From Melioribacteraceae bacterium (GTDB taxonomy: Bacteria; Bacteroidota; Ignavibacteria; Ignavibacteriales; Melioribacteraceae): a stretch of 64,000 nt of DNA. The notes below the pieces were generated by a model that saw only the letters and a list, made by a program, of their open reading frames with translations, was not told where the DNA came from and ran no database searches. Made by a program: the position numbers and the translations under genes. The number at the start of each line of letters is the position of its first letter. Within the stretch, counting starts at the first letter, position 1. This document shows positions 18,260 to 27,474 of this stretch, piece by piece. The stretch spans positions 186,001 to 250,000 of the forward strand of contig JALVFE010000021.1 of the NCBI GenBank assembly GCA_027030245.1, given 5' to 3'.

Positions 18260-19176
18260 CCCAAATCGCGTTTGGCTTTGCTCACATCGCAAATCCAATA
18301 TTTTTGCACAAAATCCCTTGCTTTTTCCAGATTAAAAGTTGCGGGTTTATTGGAAAACATAGCGAAAAATTGTGCAAAAGCCGCAACCGTATAAACCAAA
18401 AAATGAGGCAGACGAATTTTAATTGCCCCTTTCCCCATTGCTTTTTTAATCCCTTCACTAATTCTGTCCCAATCGTAAAATTCTTCGGAACTGATAAAAT
18501 AAATTTTCCCGGTCGATTTATCGCTTGTACCGGCTTGGTAAATTCCTTTGACCAAATCCGCAACGTGAATTAAACTTACAAGTTTTTTATCGAACCCGAC
18601 TATTGTCATTAATCCTTGTTTATACGTTTTGAACATTAAATAAATCTCGGTATCCCTTTCGCCGTAAACTCCGGGCGCCCGCGTAATTGTGATTGGAAGT
18701 TTATCCATAAATGACATTGCAAGTTTTTCTTGTTCCAGCTTGCTTCTTCCGTAAGTTGTAATCGGGTGCGGTTCGGTTTCTTCCGTGCATGGCGTTCCGT
18801 CCAAAGAAGGACCGCATGCAGTTAAGCTGCTCATTACAACTACTTTTTTAATTGCAGGATTTACTTCGAGAACAGCTTCCAAAAGGTTTTTGGTTGTTTC
18901 AACATTTCCTTTGAAATATCCTTCTTCTGTTTTGGCTTTCACAACACCGGCAATATGATAAAGATAATCCGCATCTTTTAAAATTTCATTTAGTTTATCT
19001 TTATCAAATAAACCGGAATCGTAAATTTTAACATCTTTGTTTTTTAACCAGCGCAAATTACTTGTTTTTCTTACTATGCATCTGACTTCATAATTTTTTT
19101 CAAGTAATAAATCAACCAAATGGCTTCCTACAAAGCCAGTTCCTCCGGTCACTACGGCAATTTGTTTATCAGACAT
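18184..19176 (-). CDS. NAD(P)-dependent epimerase/dehydratase family protein, candidate ceramide reductase CerR
   Basis: A 330-residue extended short-chain dehydrogenase with nucleotide-binding TGGTGFVGSH (residues 10-19), a serine in MSSLTACG and the catalytic YGRSK (Tyr and Lys) near residues 147-151. It sits back to back with a serine palmitoyltransferase gene, next to a GNAT-like acyltransferase. Bacterial sphingolipid synthesis uses exactly these three families (Spt, bCerS, CerR), so reduction of a 3-keto-ceramide or 3-keto-sphinganine is the leading inference. Alone, the sequence would only support a sugar or steroid-type SDR. Confidence 0.75.
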   Translation of the reverse strand: MSDKQIAVVTGGTGFVGSHLVDLLLEKNYEVRCIVRKTSNLRWLKNKDVKIYDSGLFDKDKLNEILKDADYLYHIAGVVKAKTEEGYFKGNVETTKNLLEAVLEVNPAIKKVVVMSSLTACGPSLDGTPCTEETEPHPITTYGRSKLEQEKLAMSFMDKLPITITRAPGVYGERDTEIYLMFKTYKQGLMTIVGFDKKLVSLIHVADLVKGIYQAGTSDKSTGKIYFISSEEFYDWDRISEGIKKAMGKGAIKIRLPHFLVYTVAAFAQFFAMFSNKPATFNLEKARDFVQKYWICDVSKAKRDLGYSQEISLEEGLKRTIDWYKRENWL

Positions 19177-19298
19177 TTTTCCCTGTTATAAGTAATAAAT
19201 TTGATTTTATGGAAATAAGATTATAGTTTAGAAAATTGATTTAACAAAACAAATCGAAAAATAACAAAAAAAGCAGAATTAATTATATAAAGGGAGGA
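19177..19298. promoter_or_regulatory. Divergent promoter region of the sphingolipid genes, with unusual ribosome site
   Basis: A 122-bp AT-rich region between the reductase and the transferase gene should drive both directions. GGGAGG (19292-19297) ends one base before the ATG at 19299 but seven before an in-frame TTG at 19305. The real start of the transferase may therefore be that TTG, removing two residues. Confidence 0.5.
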
Positions 19299-20498
19299 AT
19301 GAATTTGGATTTATTCAAAAAGTGTTATGACTTTACTCGCGCCGATGAAGTAAAATCCCAAGGTGTTTATCCTTATTTTAGAGCTATTGAAGAGAACGAA
19401 GGACCGGTCGTTTCCATAGAAGGCAGAAAAATTATAATGGCGGGCTCTAACAACTATTTGGGGTTAACTTCCGATCCGAGAGTAAAGGAGGCGGCAATAA
19501 AAGCTATAGAAAAATACGGGACCGGATGTTCGGGTTCGAGATATTTAACCGGGACTTTGGATTTACACATCGAATTCGAAGAAAAATTAGCGAAGTTTTT
19601 AGGAAAAGAAGCGGTCTTGTTATTTTCCACCGGTTTTCAAACTGCACAAGGAATTATACCCACCCTTGTTCATAGAGGTGAATATGTTATATCGGATAAA
19701 GATAACCATGCATGTATAGTTGCGGGAAATTTGATTGCCCGCGGAGCTAACGTTGAGTTGTTACGCTATCGTCATAATGACATGAACGATTTGGAAAGAG
19801 TACTGAGTAAAATTCCCAAAGAAGCTCCAAAGTTAATTGTTAGTGATGGTGTTTTCAGTACGGGCGGAGAAATTGTGGACCTACCCCGTTTGGTTGAATT
19901 GGCAAAAGCAAATAATGCAAGAATATTAATTGATGACGCTCACGCAGTTGGCGTAATAGGTAAAGGCGGCAGAGGTACGGCAAGCGAGTTTGATTTGGTT
20001 GACGAAGTCGATTTAACAATGGGAACTTTCAGTAAAACATTTGCATCGCTCGGTGGATTTGTTGCCGGAGAAGCAAAAGTAATCGATTATATAAAGCATC
20101 ATGCACCGGCATTAATTTTCAGCGCTTCACCTACTCCTTCTTCCGTTGCTGCGGCAATGGCTGCATTGGAAATATTGGAAAAAGAACCGGAAAGAGTAAC
20201 TCAATTAATTAACAATGCAGAAAGAGTTAGGTCCGGACTTAAAGAAGCGGGATTTGAAGTGATAGACGGAAGAACCGGAATCGTCCCGGTATTGGTTGGC
20301 GGCAGTGACGAAATTGCATTAACCATGTGGAGACGATTATACGACGAGGGTGTTTTCGTGAATGTATTCATTCCGCCGGGTGTTCCGCAAGGCAGACAAA
20401 TGATGAGAACAAGCTACATGTCAACTCATAAAGAAGAACATCTGGATTACATTATTGATACATTTAAAAAAGTCGGGAAAGAACTTGGCTTAATATAA
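19299..20498 (+). CDS. spt: Serine palmitoyltransferase-type alpha-oxoamine synthase
   Basis: A 399-residue PLP enzyme of the AONS/KBL/SPT family. Conserved features are the glycine-rich [13 protein letters not shown] (about 73-85), [15 protein letters not shown] (about 212-218, PLP-binding Asp and His) and the Schiff-base Lys246 in GTFSKTF. It would condense serine with palmitoyl-CoA or acyl-ACP to 3-keto-sphinganine in the cytoplasm. Members acting in biotin or threonine metabolism look similar, but the flanking reductase and GNAT-like genes favour sphingolipid synthesis. It is followed after 17 nt by the acyltransferase. Confidence 0.8.
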   Translation: MNLDLFKKCYDFTRADEVKSQGVYPYFRAIEENEGPVVSIEGRKIIMAGSNNYLGLTSDPRVKEAAIKAIEKYGTGCSGSRYLTGTLDLHIEFEEKLAKFLGKEAVLLFSTGFQTAQGIIPTLVHRGEYVISDKDNHACIVAGNLIARGANVELLRYRHNDMNDLERVLSKIPKEAPKLIVSDGVFSTGGEIVDLPRLVELAKANNARILIDDAHAVGVIGKGGRGTASEFDLVDEVDLTMGTFSKTFASLGGFVAGEAKVIDYIKHHAPALIFSASPTPSSVAAAMAALEILEKEPERVTQLINNAERVRSGLKEAGFEVIDGRTGIVPVLVGGSDEIALTMWRRLYDEGVFVNVFIPPGVPQGRQMMRTSYMSTHKEEHLDYIIDTFKKVGKELGLI

Positions 20499-20515
20499 AT
20501 TCCGTTGAGGTAAAA

Positions 20516-21643
20516 ATGAGTACAATTTCCGTTCGACCAGTAAAATCAAAAAAAGATTTTAAGACTTTTCTGAAGTTCCCATGGAAAATTTATAAAGACG
20601 ATCCTTACTGGGTACCGCCGCTTTTCATGGAGAAAAAAAGGATTCTCGATAAAAATAAAAACCCGTTTTTCAAAAGAGCCGATATGGAAATGTATCTTGC
20701 CGAAAAAAACGGCGAAGTTGTCGGAAGAATTGCCGCAATCCGTAACGATGTGCATAATGAAATTCACAAAGAGAATATCGGTTTTTTCGGATTTTTCGAA
20801 TCGATAAACGATCAAGATGTAACTAACAAATTATTTGAAACCGCAGAAAAATGGGTAAAAGCTCAAGGTTTGGATGCTATCAGAGGTCCGGCAAATCCTT
20901 CAAGTAATGACGAATATGCTTTATTAATCGAAGGATTTGATGATTCTCCTCGATTAATGATGACGTACAATCCGAAATATTATATGGATTTAATTGAAAA
21001 CTACGGATTTAAGAAAATCAAAGATTTATACGCTTGGAAAATTGAAAACGATAAGATAATGAAATCGGAGAAATTGTTACGCGTTTCGGAAATAGCGCGT
21101 AAACGTTCCGGTATAAAAATCCGCGAAGTGGATATGAAAAATTTCAAGAAGGAATTGGAAATAGTTAAGTATATTTATAACAAAGCGTGGGCTCCCAACT
21201 GGGGTTTTATTCCAATGACTGATGAAGAAATAGAAGCTTTGGCAAGCGATTTGAAACCGTTAATAGAACCTTCCATTGTATTGTTCGGCGAAATTGATAA
21301 CAAACCCGTTGGCTTCGCACTTGTAATGCTCGATTATAACCAGATTTTCAAAGAAATGAACGGACATCTTTTCCCGTTTAATTTCATTAAGCTTTACACT
21401 AAAAGAAAACAAATTAAATGGGCAAGGATAATTACTCTTGGAATTATTCCCGAATATCAAAAACGCGGACTCGATGCTGTATTTTATTACGAAATTGCAA
21501 AGCGCGCCGAAAAAATTGGGATACTTCTCGGTGAAGCAAGTTGGATTTTGGAAGATAACGAAATGATGAACCGCGGTGCAAAGGTTATGAACGGTACTCT
21601 TTATAAAAAATACCGGGTTTATCAGAAAGATATTACCGTATAA
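20516..21643 (+). CDS. GNAT-fold acyltransferase, candidate bacterial ceramide synthase
   Basis: A 375-residue soluble protein. It has an N-terminal block DDPYWVPP (about residues 25-32), RGPANPSSNDEYALLIEGF, and a C-terminal GNAT-like core containing LGIIPEYQKRGLDAVFYYE and EASWILEDN. These features are typical of a long GNAT-like family found beside bacterial serine palmitoyltransferases, whose Caulobacter member is the bacterial ceramide synthase. GAGG precedes the ATG. It forms an operon with spt. The acylation role is inferred from context and family memory. Confidence 0.72.
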   Translation: MSTISVRPVKSKKDFKTFLKFPWKIYKDDPYWVPPLFMEKKRILDKNKNPFFKRADMEMYLAEKNGEVVGRIAAIRNDVHNEIHKENIGFFGFFESINDQDVTNKLFETAEKWVKAQGLDAIRGPANPSSNDEYALLIEGFDDSPRLMMTYNPKYYMDLIENYGFKKIKDLYAWKIENDKIMKSEKLLRVSEIARKRSGIKIREVDMKNFKKELEIVKYIYNKAWAPNWGFIPMTDEEIEALASDLKPLIEPSIVLFGEIDNKPVGFALVMLDYNQIFKEMNGHLFPFNFIKLYTKRKQIKWARIITLGIIPEYQKRGLDAVFYYEIAKRAEKIGILLGEASWILEDNEMMNRGAKVMNGTLYKKYRVYQKDITV

Positions 21644-21679
21644 TATTAATAATATTTTCGGATAATTTCGTTTTCCGCT

Positions 21680-22570
21680 CTATTCTTCTTCCATAAACAC
21701 TTTATCGTATGTGGAAATGTGGGGCGGATCAACCTTTTTGAGAATTTTAAAGATTTCTTTATCCGGATAGTCTTTCATATATTGATAAATTTCAGCATGT
21801 TTTGCGTTAAAAAACACACGCAATAAAACACTTCTGCGATTGATTTTATCCAAGTCTTCGTCCAAATGCAAAATCAGTTTGGCTATATTTTTTTGAGCCT
21901 TTTCTTTATTAGTGAAATATTCGTCAAGTCCGTTATAATGATAATCGAAAAAGTCTTCGCGGAACCGTTGTAAATCGGAATCTCGCAAATCTTCCACCAA
22001 TGCCCTTCTGTTGTATGTCGAACTGTTCAATTGCCAACCGTCTGCATTCGAGCCCGAACCCAAAACCGCAATATCGTAAGCCCGTGCGAAATAATCGGAA
22101 CCGCCAAGAGGTTCATACGAATCCATATCGAATCCGATGATTAAATAAGCATAAAAATCCAAAAAGCTGGTTAAAGGGTCGAACACCGTTGGATCGAAAT
22201 ACAAGATTTGATTCTGTTCGTAGTTGAATTTCCATTTACTGTCTTGAATTCGCAGCATCAAAGAATTTCTATTCGATTTGTAAATCGGTCTTTGACTTGT
22301 AATCACTACCTGCGCGCTGTAATTTAAGTCGGAAGTTCCGCTTGTAAAAAAGATGTTAAAACTGCAATCAATCGGATCACCTTCCCAAGCATCACCCGTA
22401 AATTTATTTTGATTTAAATAATCTTCAATTACCTTAGCGAAATCTTCCAATCTTTCTTTCGATGCGGTTTCGAGTTTTTCATAGTTAACGGTAACCCGTG
22501 CATTCAATTCTTGTGCGTTAATTGTTACCGCCAAAATAAAAAAAGTAATTACAAGAAAATATTTCTTCAT
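21680..22570 (-). CDS. porD: DUF4835 / type IX secretion-associated PorD-like protein
   Basis: A 296-residue exported protein with a signal peptide (about residues 1-19). DUF4835 features visible are the QELNARVTVNYEKL start, NQILYFDPTVFDPLTSFLDFYAYLIIGFDMDSY in the middle and a C-terminal PPHISTYDKVFM. PorD is a periplasmic accessory of the Por/type IX system in Bacteroidota, consistent with the sorting-domain cargo at 9.4-13.5 kb. It is monocistronic and convergent with the acyltransferase gene. Confidence 0.85.
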   Translation of the reverse strand: MKKYFLVITFFILAVTINAQELNARVTVNYEKLETASKERLEDFAKVIEDYLNQNKFTGDAWEGDPIDCSFNIFFTSGTSDLNYSAQVVITSQRPIYKSNRNSLMLRIQDSKWKFNYEQNQILYFDPTVFDPLTSFLDFYAYLIIGFDMDSYEPLGGSDYFARAYDIAVLGSGSNADGWQLNSSTYNRRALVEDLRDSDLQRFREDFFDYHYNGLDEYFTNKEKAQKNIAKLILHLDEDLDKINRRSVLLRVFFNAKHAEIYQYMKDYPDKEIFKILKKVDPPHISTYDKVFMEEE

Positions 22571-22645
22571 AAGGCTAATTCTCTGTTGTTTTTATTATAA
22601 TAAAATAAAGATTTAATGATTATTATTCAAATACGGCAAATCTTC

Positions 22646-22666
22646 ATAAGAATCTTCGATTCTTAT
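22646..22666. promoter_or_regulatory. Perfect 9-bp inverted repeat between divergent envelope genes
   Basis: ATAAGAATC, TTC, GATTCTTAT is a perfect inverted repeat with a 3-base loop, 76 bp upstream of the porD start and about 135 bp upstream of the 22801 gene. It could be an operator or a small hairpin; no U-tract follows on either strand, so a terminator is less likely. Confidence 0.35.
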
Positions 22667-22738
22667 AATTATATCGAAAACCGGGCAAAAAGTTCCTTCT
22701 TTATTTTTATAACAAACGCGAAAATATATTTAAATTTA

Positions 22739-22767
22739 TTGACATTTCATTCTCAACAATTTATTTT
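22739..22767 (+). promoter_or_regulatory. Promoter TTGACA-17-TATTTT
   Basis: TTGACA (22739-22744), a 17-base spacer and TATTTT (22762-22767) lie upstream of the outer-membrane gene starting at about 22801, predicting a short AT-rich leader. The -35 match is exact. Confidence 0.6.
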
Positions 22768-22800
22768 TAAATTATATGTAAATAATTAAACATAATTCAA

Positions 22801-23681
22801 TGCTTAATTATTTCTACAAATTAATTTCTTATCATTTTTTGTTTTTGCTGTTTTTCATTCCGCAATTAATTATTTCCGGTCAAACTTTGGTTGGGGCAAA
22901 ACAATCCGCACTTTCTAATTCGGCGGTCGCACAAAGTAATGATGCATTTGGTATTTACGGTAATCCGGCAGGTATTGCGCAAATGCATTGGCGGGAATTC
23001 GGGATTTATTATTCCCCTTCTCCATTCGGGTTAAAAGAACTTGCAAATGCAAATGCCGTTTACGTGGAACCGACATCTTTCGGTAATTTGGGAATCGGAT
23101 TTTCGCTCTACGGTTTTGAATTATTCAAAGAAAACAAACTCGCGTTAACTTATGCCAACGAATTTTGGAATAATTATTTCATCGGCGTTACACTTATTTA
23201 CCAAAACTTGAAAATTAAAAATTACGGTTCTGCGAATGCATTTAATTTAATTCTTGGCGGAATTTCTTACATAACAAACGATTTGCGAATCGGTTTCTCA
23301 ATTGAAAATTTGCTCAGATCTACCTACGGAGAAGAGAAAAATCAAATTCCGGTAATTTTTCAATCCGGCTTCAGCTACGATGTTTTGGATAATGCTGTTG
23401 TTAACATCGCCGTTTTTAAAGAACTTGGTTATAACTTTTCCGTCCGGTTCGGGGCGGAGTATTTGCCGGTTGAATTCCTTGCATTAAGATTCGGGATGAA
23501 TACATTTCCGGGGAAATATTCTGCTGGAGTTGGAATTAATTTTTCTTTTTTCCAAATCGATTACGCGGTTGAACACCATAATATTTTGGGCATCACCCAT
23601 CAATTCGGTCTAACCTTGCAGTTCAGCGGTTTCGAAAACAGAATAAAAGCGGTAAAGCATTATTTGTTCGAACAAAAATGA
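22801..23681 (+). CDS. PorV/PorQ-like outer-membrane beta-barrel protein
   Basis: About 293 residues with a signal peptide (about residues 1-29). The mature protein begins with NSAVAQSNDAFGIYGNPAGIA, the typical start of PorV/PorQ/FadL-like barrels in this phylum. Alternating hydrophobic strands follow throughout, ending in an amphipathic strand and a short charged tail. It could be a type IX shuttle-type barrel (PorQ-like) or a general porin. The next gene overlaps its stop codon by four bases (ATGA), so the two are translationally coupled. The start ATG is at about 22801. Confidence 0.72.
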
Positions 23682-25630
23682 AAAGATTAATTTTCATTGT
23701 ATTGCTATTACTGTATCGTATTTCGTTTGCTCAAAACGATACCCTGCGTTCAATTGATGAATTGACCGATAAATTTTTGGAAAATGCCAACGAAACGGCG
23801 GAATATTCACAAATTTATTCGCTGTTTGAATACCTTCTCGAAAATCCGGTTAATTTGAAAACGGCTTCAGTTAACGATTTGCTTAAAATTCCCTTTTTGA
23901 CTTATCCGGTTGCAAAAAAGATTACCGAATACCTTAAAAATCATCCGGGAGTTAATTCTGTTTCATTTCTCGATTCGCTGGATTGGTTGGATAAAGAAAC
24001 TGCGGAAAATATTAAACCGTTTTTATCGTTCGGAAGAACATTACCGGAAACCGGTAGAAAACCCAATAGAAAAGCCGGATTACAATTCCGCAGCAGAATT
24101 CAAACGGATTTCCAACAACGTAAAGGATTTACGGAAAACAAATTTGCCGGCACGGGGATAAAGAATTACAACCGTTTGAAAATTAATTACGGTAATAAAT
24201 ACAGATTTACATTTTTAACGGAAAAAGATGCCGGTGAAAAATCTTATACGGATTTCACTTCTGCAAATTTGACAATAAACGGCAACGGACTTTTTAATAA
24301 AATCGTTTTGGGCGATTACTTAATCGAGTTCGGGCAAGGATTGGCGTTGTGGAGTCCGTATGCATTTTCTAAAAGTAGTGTTGCTGTTAAAACCGTTACG
24401 AAAAGACCAAGAGGACTTATAAGTTACACAAGTAGCGATGAAAACAGATTTTTCAGAGGCGCGGGAGCGTCAATAAATTTGGAGCCGTTAAATTTTATTC
24501 TTTTCTATTCACAAAACAAACTCGATGCTTCTCTTAACGACGATTCTTCTTCCGTTTCATCCATAAACGTAAGCGGATACCACAGAACAAATTCCGAAAT
24601 TTCCAAAAAAGATATTTTAAATGAGAAAAATTTCGGTTTAATGATTTTGCTCTCTCCTTTTACTAATTTTAAAATAGGTTATCTATTTTCCCATTCTGAA
24701 TTTTCACTTCCCTTTTACAACAATAGTATTTACAAATTAAACGGTAACCGTTTTAATTTCCATTCACTTTCAGTGGATTTATATTTTAATTTGCTTACCC
24801 TTTCAAGCGAAGTAGCTTACAATTCCACTTCGGTGGCAAGTTTGGTTAATGTAAATTTCAACCTTACGAAAAATTTTTATCTAGTTTTTTCTTTTCGCAA
24901 TTACCCGAGGAATTATTACAATTTATATGCAAACGGTTTCGGTGAACGAAATAACACTCAAAACGAGAAAGGATTTTATGCCGGAGCAACGTGGAAAAAT
25001 AATTTAGGAGAATTAAATTTTTATTACGACCAATTCTATTTCCCTTATTCTACTTACCTTAACATTTTTCCTTCTTCGGGTAATGAATTTATGATTGACT
25101 TTAAATCGAGACGCTTCCGTTCTTTTATTTTCGGTATCCGGCTGAAACACGAAGAAAAACCCAAAACTTCGGAGAACAAAGAATTAACTTCAATTACAAA
25201 TACGGCAAGAACCGAATTTATTCTACGAGGAAAGAATTATTCGTCCCGCACGAGATTTGAAATAAAATTCTACGACGATAAAATTTCCCCGCAGGAAAAA
25301 GGGATTTTATTATTTCAAGAGTTAAACTGGCAGATGTTCGGCAAAGTTAAACTCTCCGGAAGAATTGTATTCTTTAGCACGGATTCTTACGAAACAAGAT
25401 TATATGAATACGAGAGAAATGTAAGAGGAATTTTTTACAATCCGGCCTTATTCGGGAAAGGGATAAGATGGTATTTAGCGGGAAAATATCGAATATTCGA
25501 TTTTGCCGAATTGTCTTTTAAATACTCTGAAACATATAAACCTTTCGAGAAAAATCTCGGTTCGGGATATTCGGAAATTGATAGCAATCTTGATAATTCA
25601 CTTATAATCCAACTCGAAATGATATTTTAA
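23678..25630 (+). CDS. Outer-membrane protein with N-terminal helix-hairpin-helix domain
   Basis: A 650-residue protein with a signal peptide (about residues 1-18). A ComEA-like helix-hairpin-helix region (about 55-115: LKTASVNDLLKIPFLTYPVAKKI) is followed by a long beta-strand-rich barrel to the C terminus, which ends in an aromatic residue (MIF) as barrels often do. This combination is common but uncharacterised in Bacteroidota/Ignavibacteriota. An HHH domain in an exported protein could bind DNA at the surface or serve as a protein-binding plug. It is coupled to the PorV-like gene. Confidence 0.72.
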   Translation: MKRLIFIVLLLLYRISFAQNDTLRSIDELTDKFLENANETAEYSQIYSLFEYLLENPVNLKTASVNDLLKIPFLTYPVAKKITEYLKNHPGVNSVSFLDSLDWLDKETAENIKPFLSFGRTLPETGRKPNRKAGLQFRSRIQTDFQQRKGFTENKFAGTGIKNYNRLKINYGNKYRFTFLTEKDAGEKSYTDFTSANLTINGNGLFNKIVLGDYLIEFGQGLALWSPYAFSKSSVAVKTVTKRPRGLISYTSSDENRFFRGAGASINLEPLNFILFYSQNKLDASLNDDSSSVSSINVSGYHRTNSEISKKDILNEKNFGLMILLSPFTNFKIGYLFSHSEFSLPFYNNSIYKLNGNRFNFHSLSVDLYFNLLTLSSEVAYNSTSVASLVNVNFNLTKNFYLVFSFRNYPRNYYNLYANGFGERNNTQNEKGFYAGATWKNNLGELNFYYDQFYFPYSTYLNIFPSSGNEFMIDFKSRRFRSFIFGIRLKHEEKPKTSENKELTSITNTARTEFILRGKNYSSRTRFEIKFYDDKISPQEKGILLFQELNWQMFGKVKLSGRIVFFSTDSYETRLYEYERNVRGIFYNPALFGKGIRWYLAGKYRIFDFAELSFKYSETYKPFEKNLGSGYSEIDSNLDNSLIIQLEMIF

Positions 25631-25719
25631 ATATTTCAAAATCTGTTTTTCCTTGCTAAAATCGATAACTCTATCTAATTTTCATAACTGATTTTAATCA
25701 ACTAACCGAAAGGAAAACA

Positions 25720-26895
25720 ATGAGAACAATTGTAACAATGCCCGGCGACGGTATAGGAAAAATTGTGTTACCGGAAGCGCTAAAAGTTTTAAAAGCCGCC
25801 GGATTCGAGGCAAATTACGTTCACGGAGATATCGGATGGGAATTTTGGCAAAAAGAAGGAAACGCTCTTCCCCAAAGGACAATCGATTTGCTGGAAGAAC
25901 ATAAAATCGGTTTGTTCGGAGCAATTACAAGTAAACCGAAAGATGCGGCTGCGGAAGAATTGGATCCGGCTTTGAAAGATAAAGGATATGTTTATTTTAG
26001 TCCGATCGTAGGTCTACGCCAACATTTTAATCTGGATATTTGCATTCGTCCGTGCCAATCTTTTGAAGGTAACCCGCTGAACTTCATCAGAAAAACTTTG
26101 GACGGATACGAAGAACCGCACGTAAATGCAGTAATTTTCAGACAAAACACCGAAGGCTTATATGCCGGAGTGGAATGGACAAATCCGCCCGATGTGGTTC
26201 GCGAAGCATTGGAAACACATCCGAAAATGAAAAAATTTGCCGATGTTCCGAGCGAAGATTTGGCAATTTCAACAAGAATTGTAACTCGCCCGGCTTGTCA
26301 TAGAATTGCTAAAGAAGCATTTGAATATGCTAAAAAATTCGGTTATAAAAGCGTAACGGTTTGCGAAAAACCAAACGTGCTGCGGGAAACTTCCGGTATG
26401 ATGGTTGAAGAAGCCAGAAAAGTGGCAAAAGAATATCCGGAAATTGCACTATGGGAAACAAACATCGATGCACAAATGATGTGGCTTACCAAAAATCCGG
26501 AAGATTACGGTGTTATCGTTGCGGAAAATATGTTCGGTGATATTGTAAGCGACGGATTTGCCGGCTTGGTCGGTGGTCTTGGTTTTGCATGCAGCGCCAA
26601 TATCGGAAAGGAAGTTGCAGTATTCGAACCAACGCACGGTTCGGCTCCGAAATACGAAAAACTCGATCCGCCGATAGTTAATCCGATAGCTATGATTTTA
26701 AGTGCATGCATGATGTTGGATCATATCGGCGAAACGGAAAAAGCGACAAAAATTAGAAATGCTATTGCTGAAGTGATAAAAGAAGGAAAAGTGAGAACTT
26801 ACGATATGATGAAATTGCGCGGCGGTCCCGATGCATTAAATCAAGGGGCTTGCACTACTTACGAAATGACCGAAGCGATTATTCAAAAACTTTGA
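25720..26895 (+). CDS. Isocitrate/isopropylmalate dehydrogenase family protein
   Basis: A 391-residue beta-decarboxylating dehydrogenase. It starts TIVTMPGDGIGK and has IFRQNTEGLYAGVEW, the metal-site region ENMFGDIVSDGFAGLVGGLG and EPTHGSAPKY. It is shorter than, and clearly different from, the NADP-isocitrate dehydrogenase at 5874. Its place ahead of aconitase and citrate lyase genes favours an NAD-linked isocitrate or related hydroxy-diacid substrate over leucine synthesis, as no leu genes are nearby. AAAGGA precedes the ATG. It is first in the central-carbon block. Confidence 0.82.
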   Translation: MRTIVTMPGDGIGKIVLPEALKVLKAAGFEANYVHGDIGWEFWQKEGNALPQRTIDLLEEHKIGLFGAITSKPKDAAAEELDPALKDKGYVYFSPIVGLRQHFNLDICIRPCQSFEGNPLNFIRKTLDGYEEPHVNAVIFRQNTEGLYAGVEWTNPPDVVREALETHPKMKKFADVPSEDLAISTRIVTRPACHRIAKEAFEYAKKFGYKSVTVCEKPNVLRETSGMMVEEARKVAKEYPEIALWETNIDAQMMWLTKNPEDYGVIVAENMFGDIVSDGFAGLVGGLGFACSANIGKEVAVFEPTHGSAPKYEKLDPPIVNPIAMILSACMMLDHIGETEKATKIRNAIAEVIKEGKVRTYDMMKLRGGPDALNQGACTTYEMTEAIIQKL

Positions 26896-26904
26896 GAAGT
26901 TTGG

Positions 26905-26958
26905 ACGTGAAACGTGAAACGTAAGACGTAAAATGTTAAACGGAAGAGACGCTAGATG
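26905..26958. repeat. Left word-repeat arm of four-helix element 1
   Basis: Tandem degenerate words of the type ACGTGAA/ACGTAAG/ACGTAAAAT, then GACGCTAGA (26948-26956). The sense is the reverse complement of the right arm at 27380-27450, so the two arms bracket the four-helix gene as an imperfect inverted repeat. GACGCTAGA has exact inverted partners at 27382-27390 and 27424-27432. Confidence 0.75.
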
Positions 26959-27005
26959 AAAAACACTGAAAGCAAATCCGTTCATGGATGGAGAAATTAT
27001 AAAAT

Positions 27006-27362
27006 ATGTTAAAATTATCTCACAAAGAATTAGATGTTTGGAATCAAAGCATGATTTTAATTAAAAAAGTTTATGTTTTTACAAAAACTTTGCCTTCCGA
27101 TGAAAAGTTTAACTTAATTTCTCAAATGAGACGTTCTGCAATTTCAGTAGCGTCCAACATAGCAGAAGGATTATCCAGAACAACAAAAAAAGAAAAACAA
27201 AGATATATAGAAATTTCCCGTTCTTCATTAATTGAATTAGATGCACAACTTGAGGCATGTTCGGAAATTGGTTATTCTTCTACCGAGGATTTATCTGAAT
27301 TTGACGATTTATTAAATCACATTTTTGCAATGTTGACAAACTTAATGAAAAATATTGATTGA
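27006..27362 (+). CDS. Four-helix bundle protein (23S rRNA IVS/S23 family), copy 1
   Basis: A 118-residue all-helical protein with the family signature QMRRSAISVASNIAEGLSR (about residues 39-57) and the SSLIELDAQLE helix. Relatives are encoded in intervening sequences of 23S rRNA genes and are related to the Avd protein of diversity-generating retroelements; no enzymatic role is established. It is inserted between the dehydrogenase and HD genes and flanked by inverted word repeats. GGAG lies 12 bases before the ATG. A TGGAGAAATTAT word ahead of it recurs at the start of the next gene. Confidence 0.88.
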   Translation: MLKLSHKELDVWNQSMILIKKVYVFTKTLPSDEKFNLISQMRRSAISVASNIAEGLSRTTKKEKQRYIEISRSSLIELDAQLEACSEIGYSSTEDLSEFDDLLNHIFAMLTNLMKNID

Positions 27363-27379
27363 AAAATTAAACATTATTT

Positions 27380-27450
27380 CGTCTAGCGTCTAACGTTTTA
27401 CGTCTAACGTTTTACGTTTTATGTCTAGCGTCTTACGTCTATCGTATTTC
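27380..27450. repeat. Right word-repeat arm of four-helix element 1
   Basis: Repeats of GTCTAGCGTC, TAACGTTTTACG and TCTTACG lie immediately downstream of the copy-1 stop codon. It reads as the reverse complement of the left arm at 26905-26958. The tract stops just before the ribosome site of the HD gene. Confidence 0.78.
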
Positions 27451-27474
27451 CTCTTACATTAATCTGGAGAAATT

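Noticed and set aside
22646-22666. Terminator for porD or the neighbouring gene
   Set aside because: It lies between divergent gene starts and has no U-tract on either strand, so an operator or chance palindrome is more likely.
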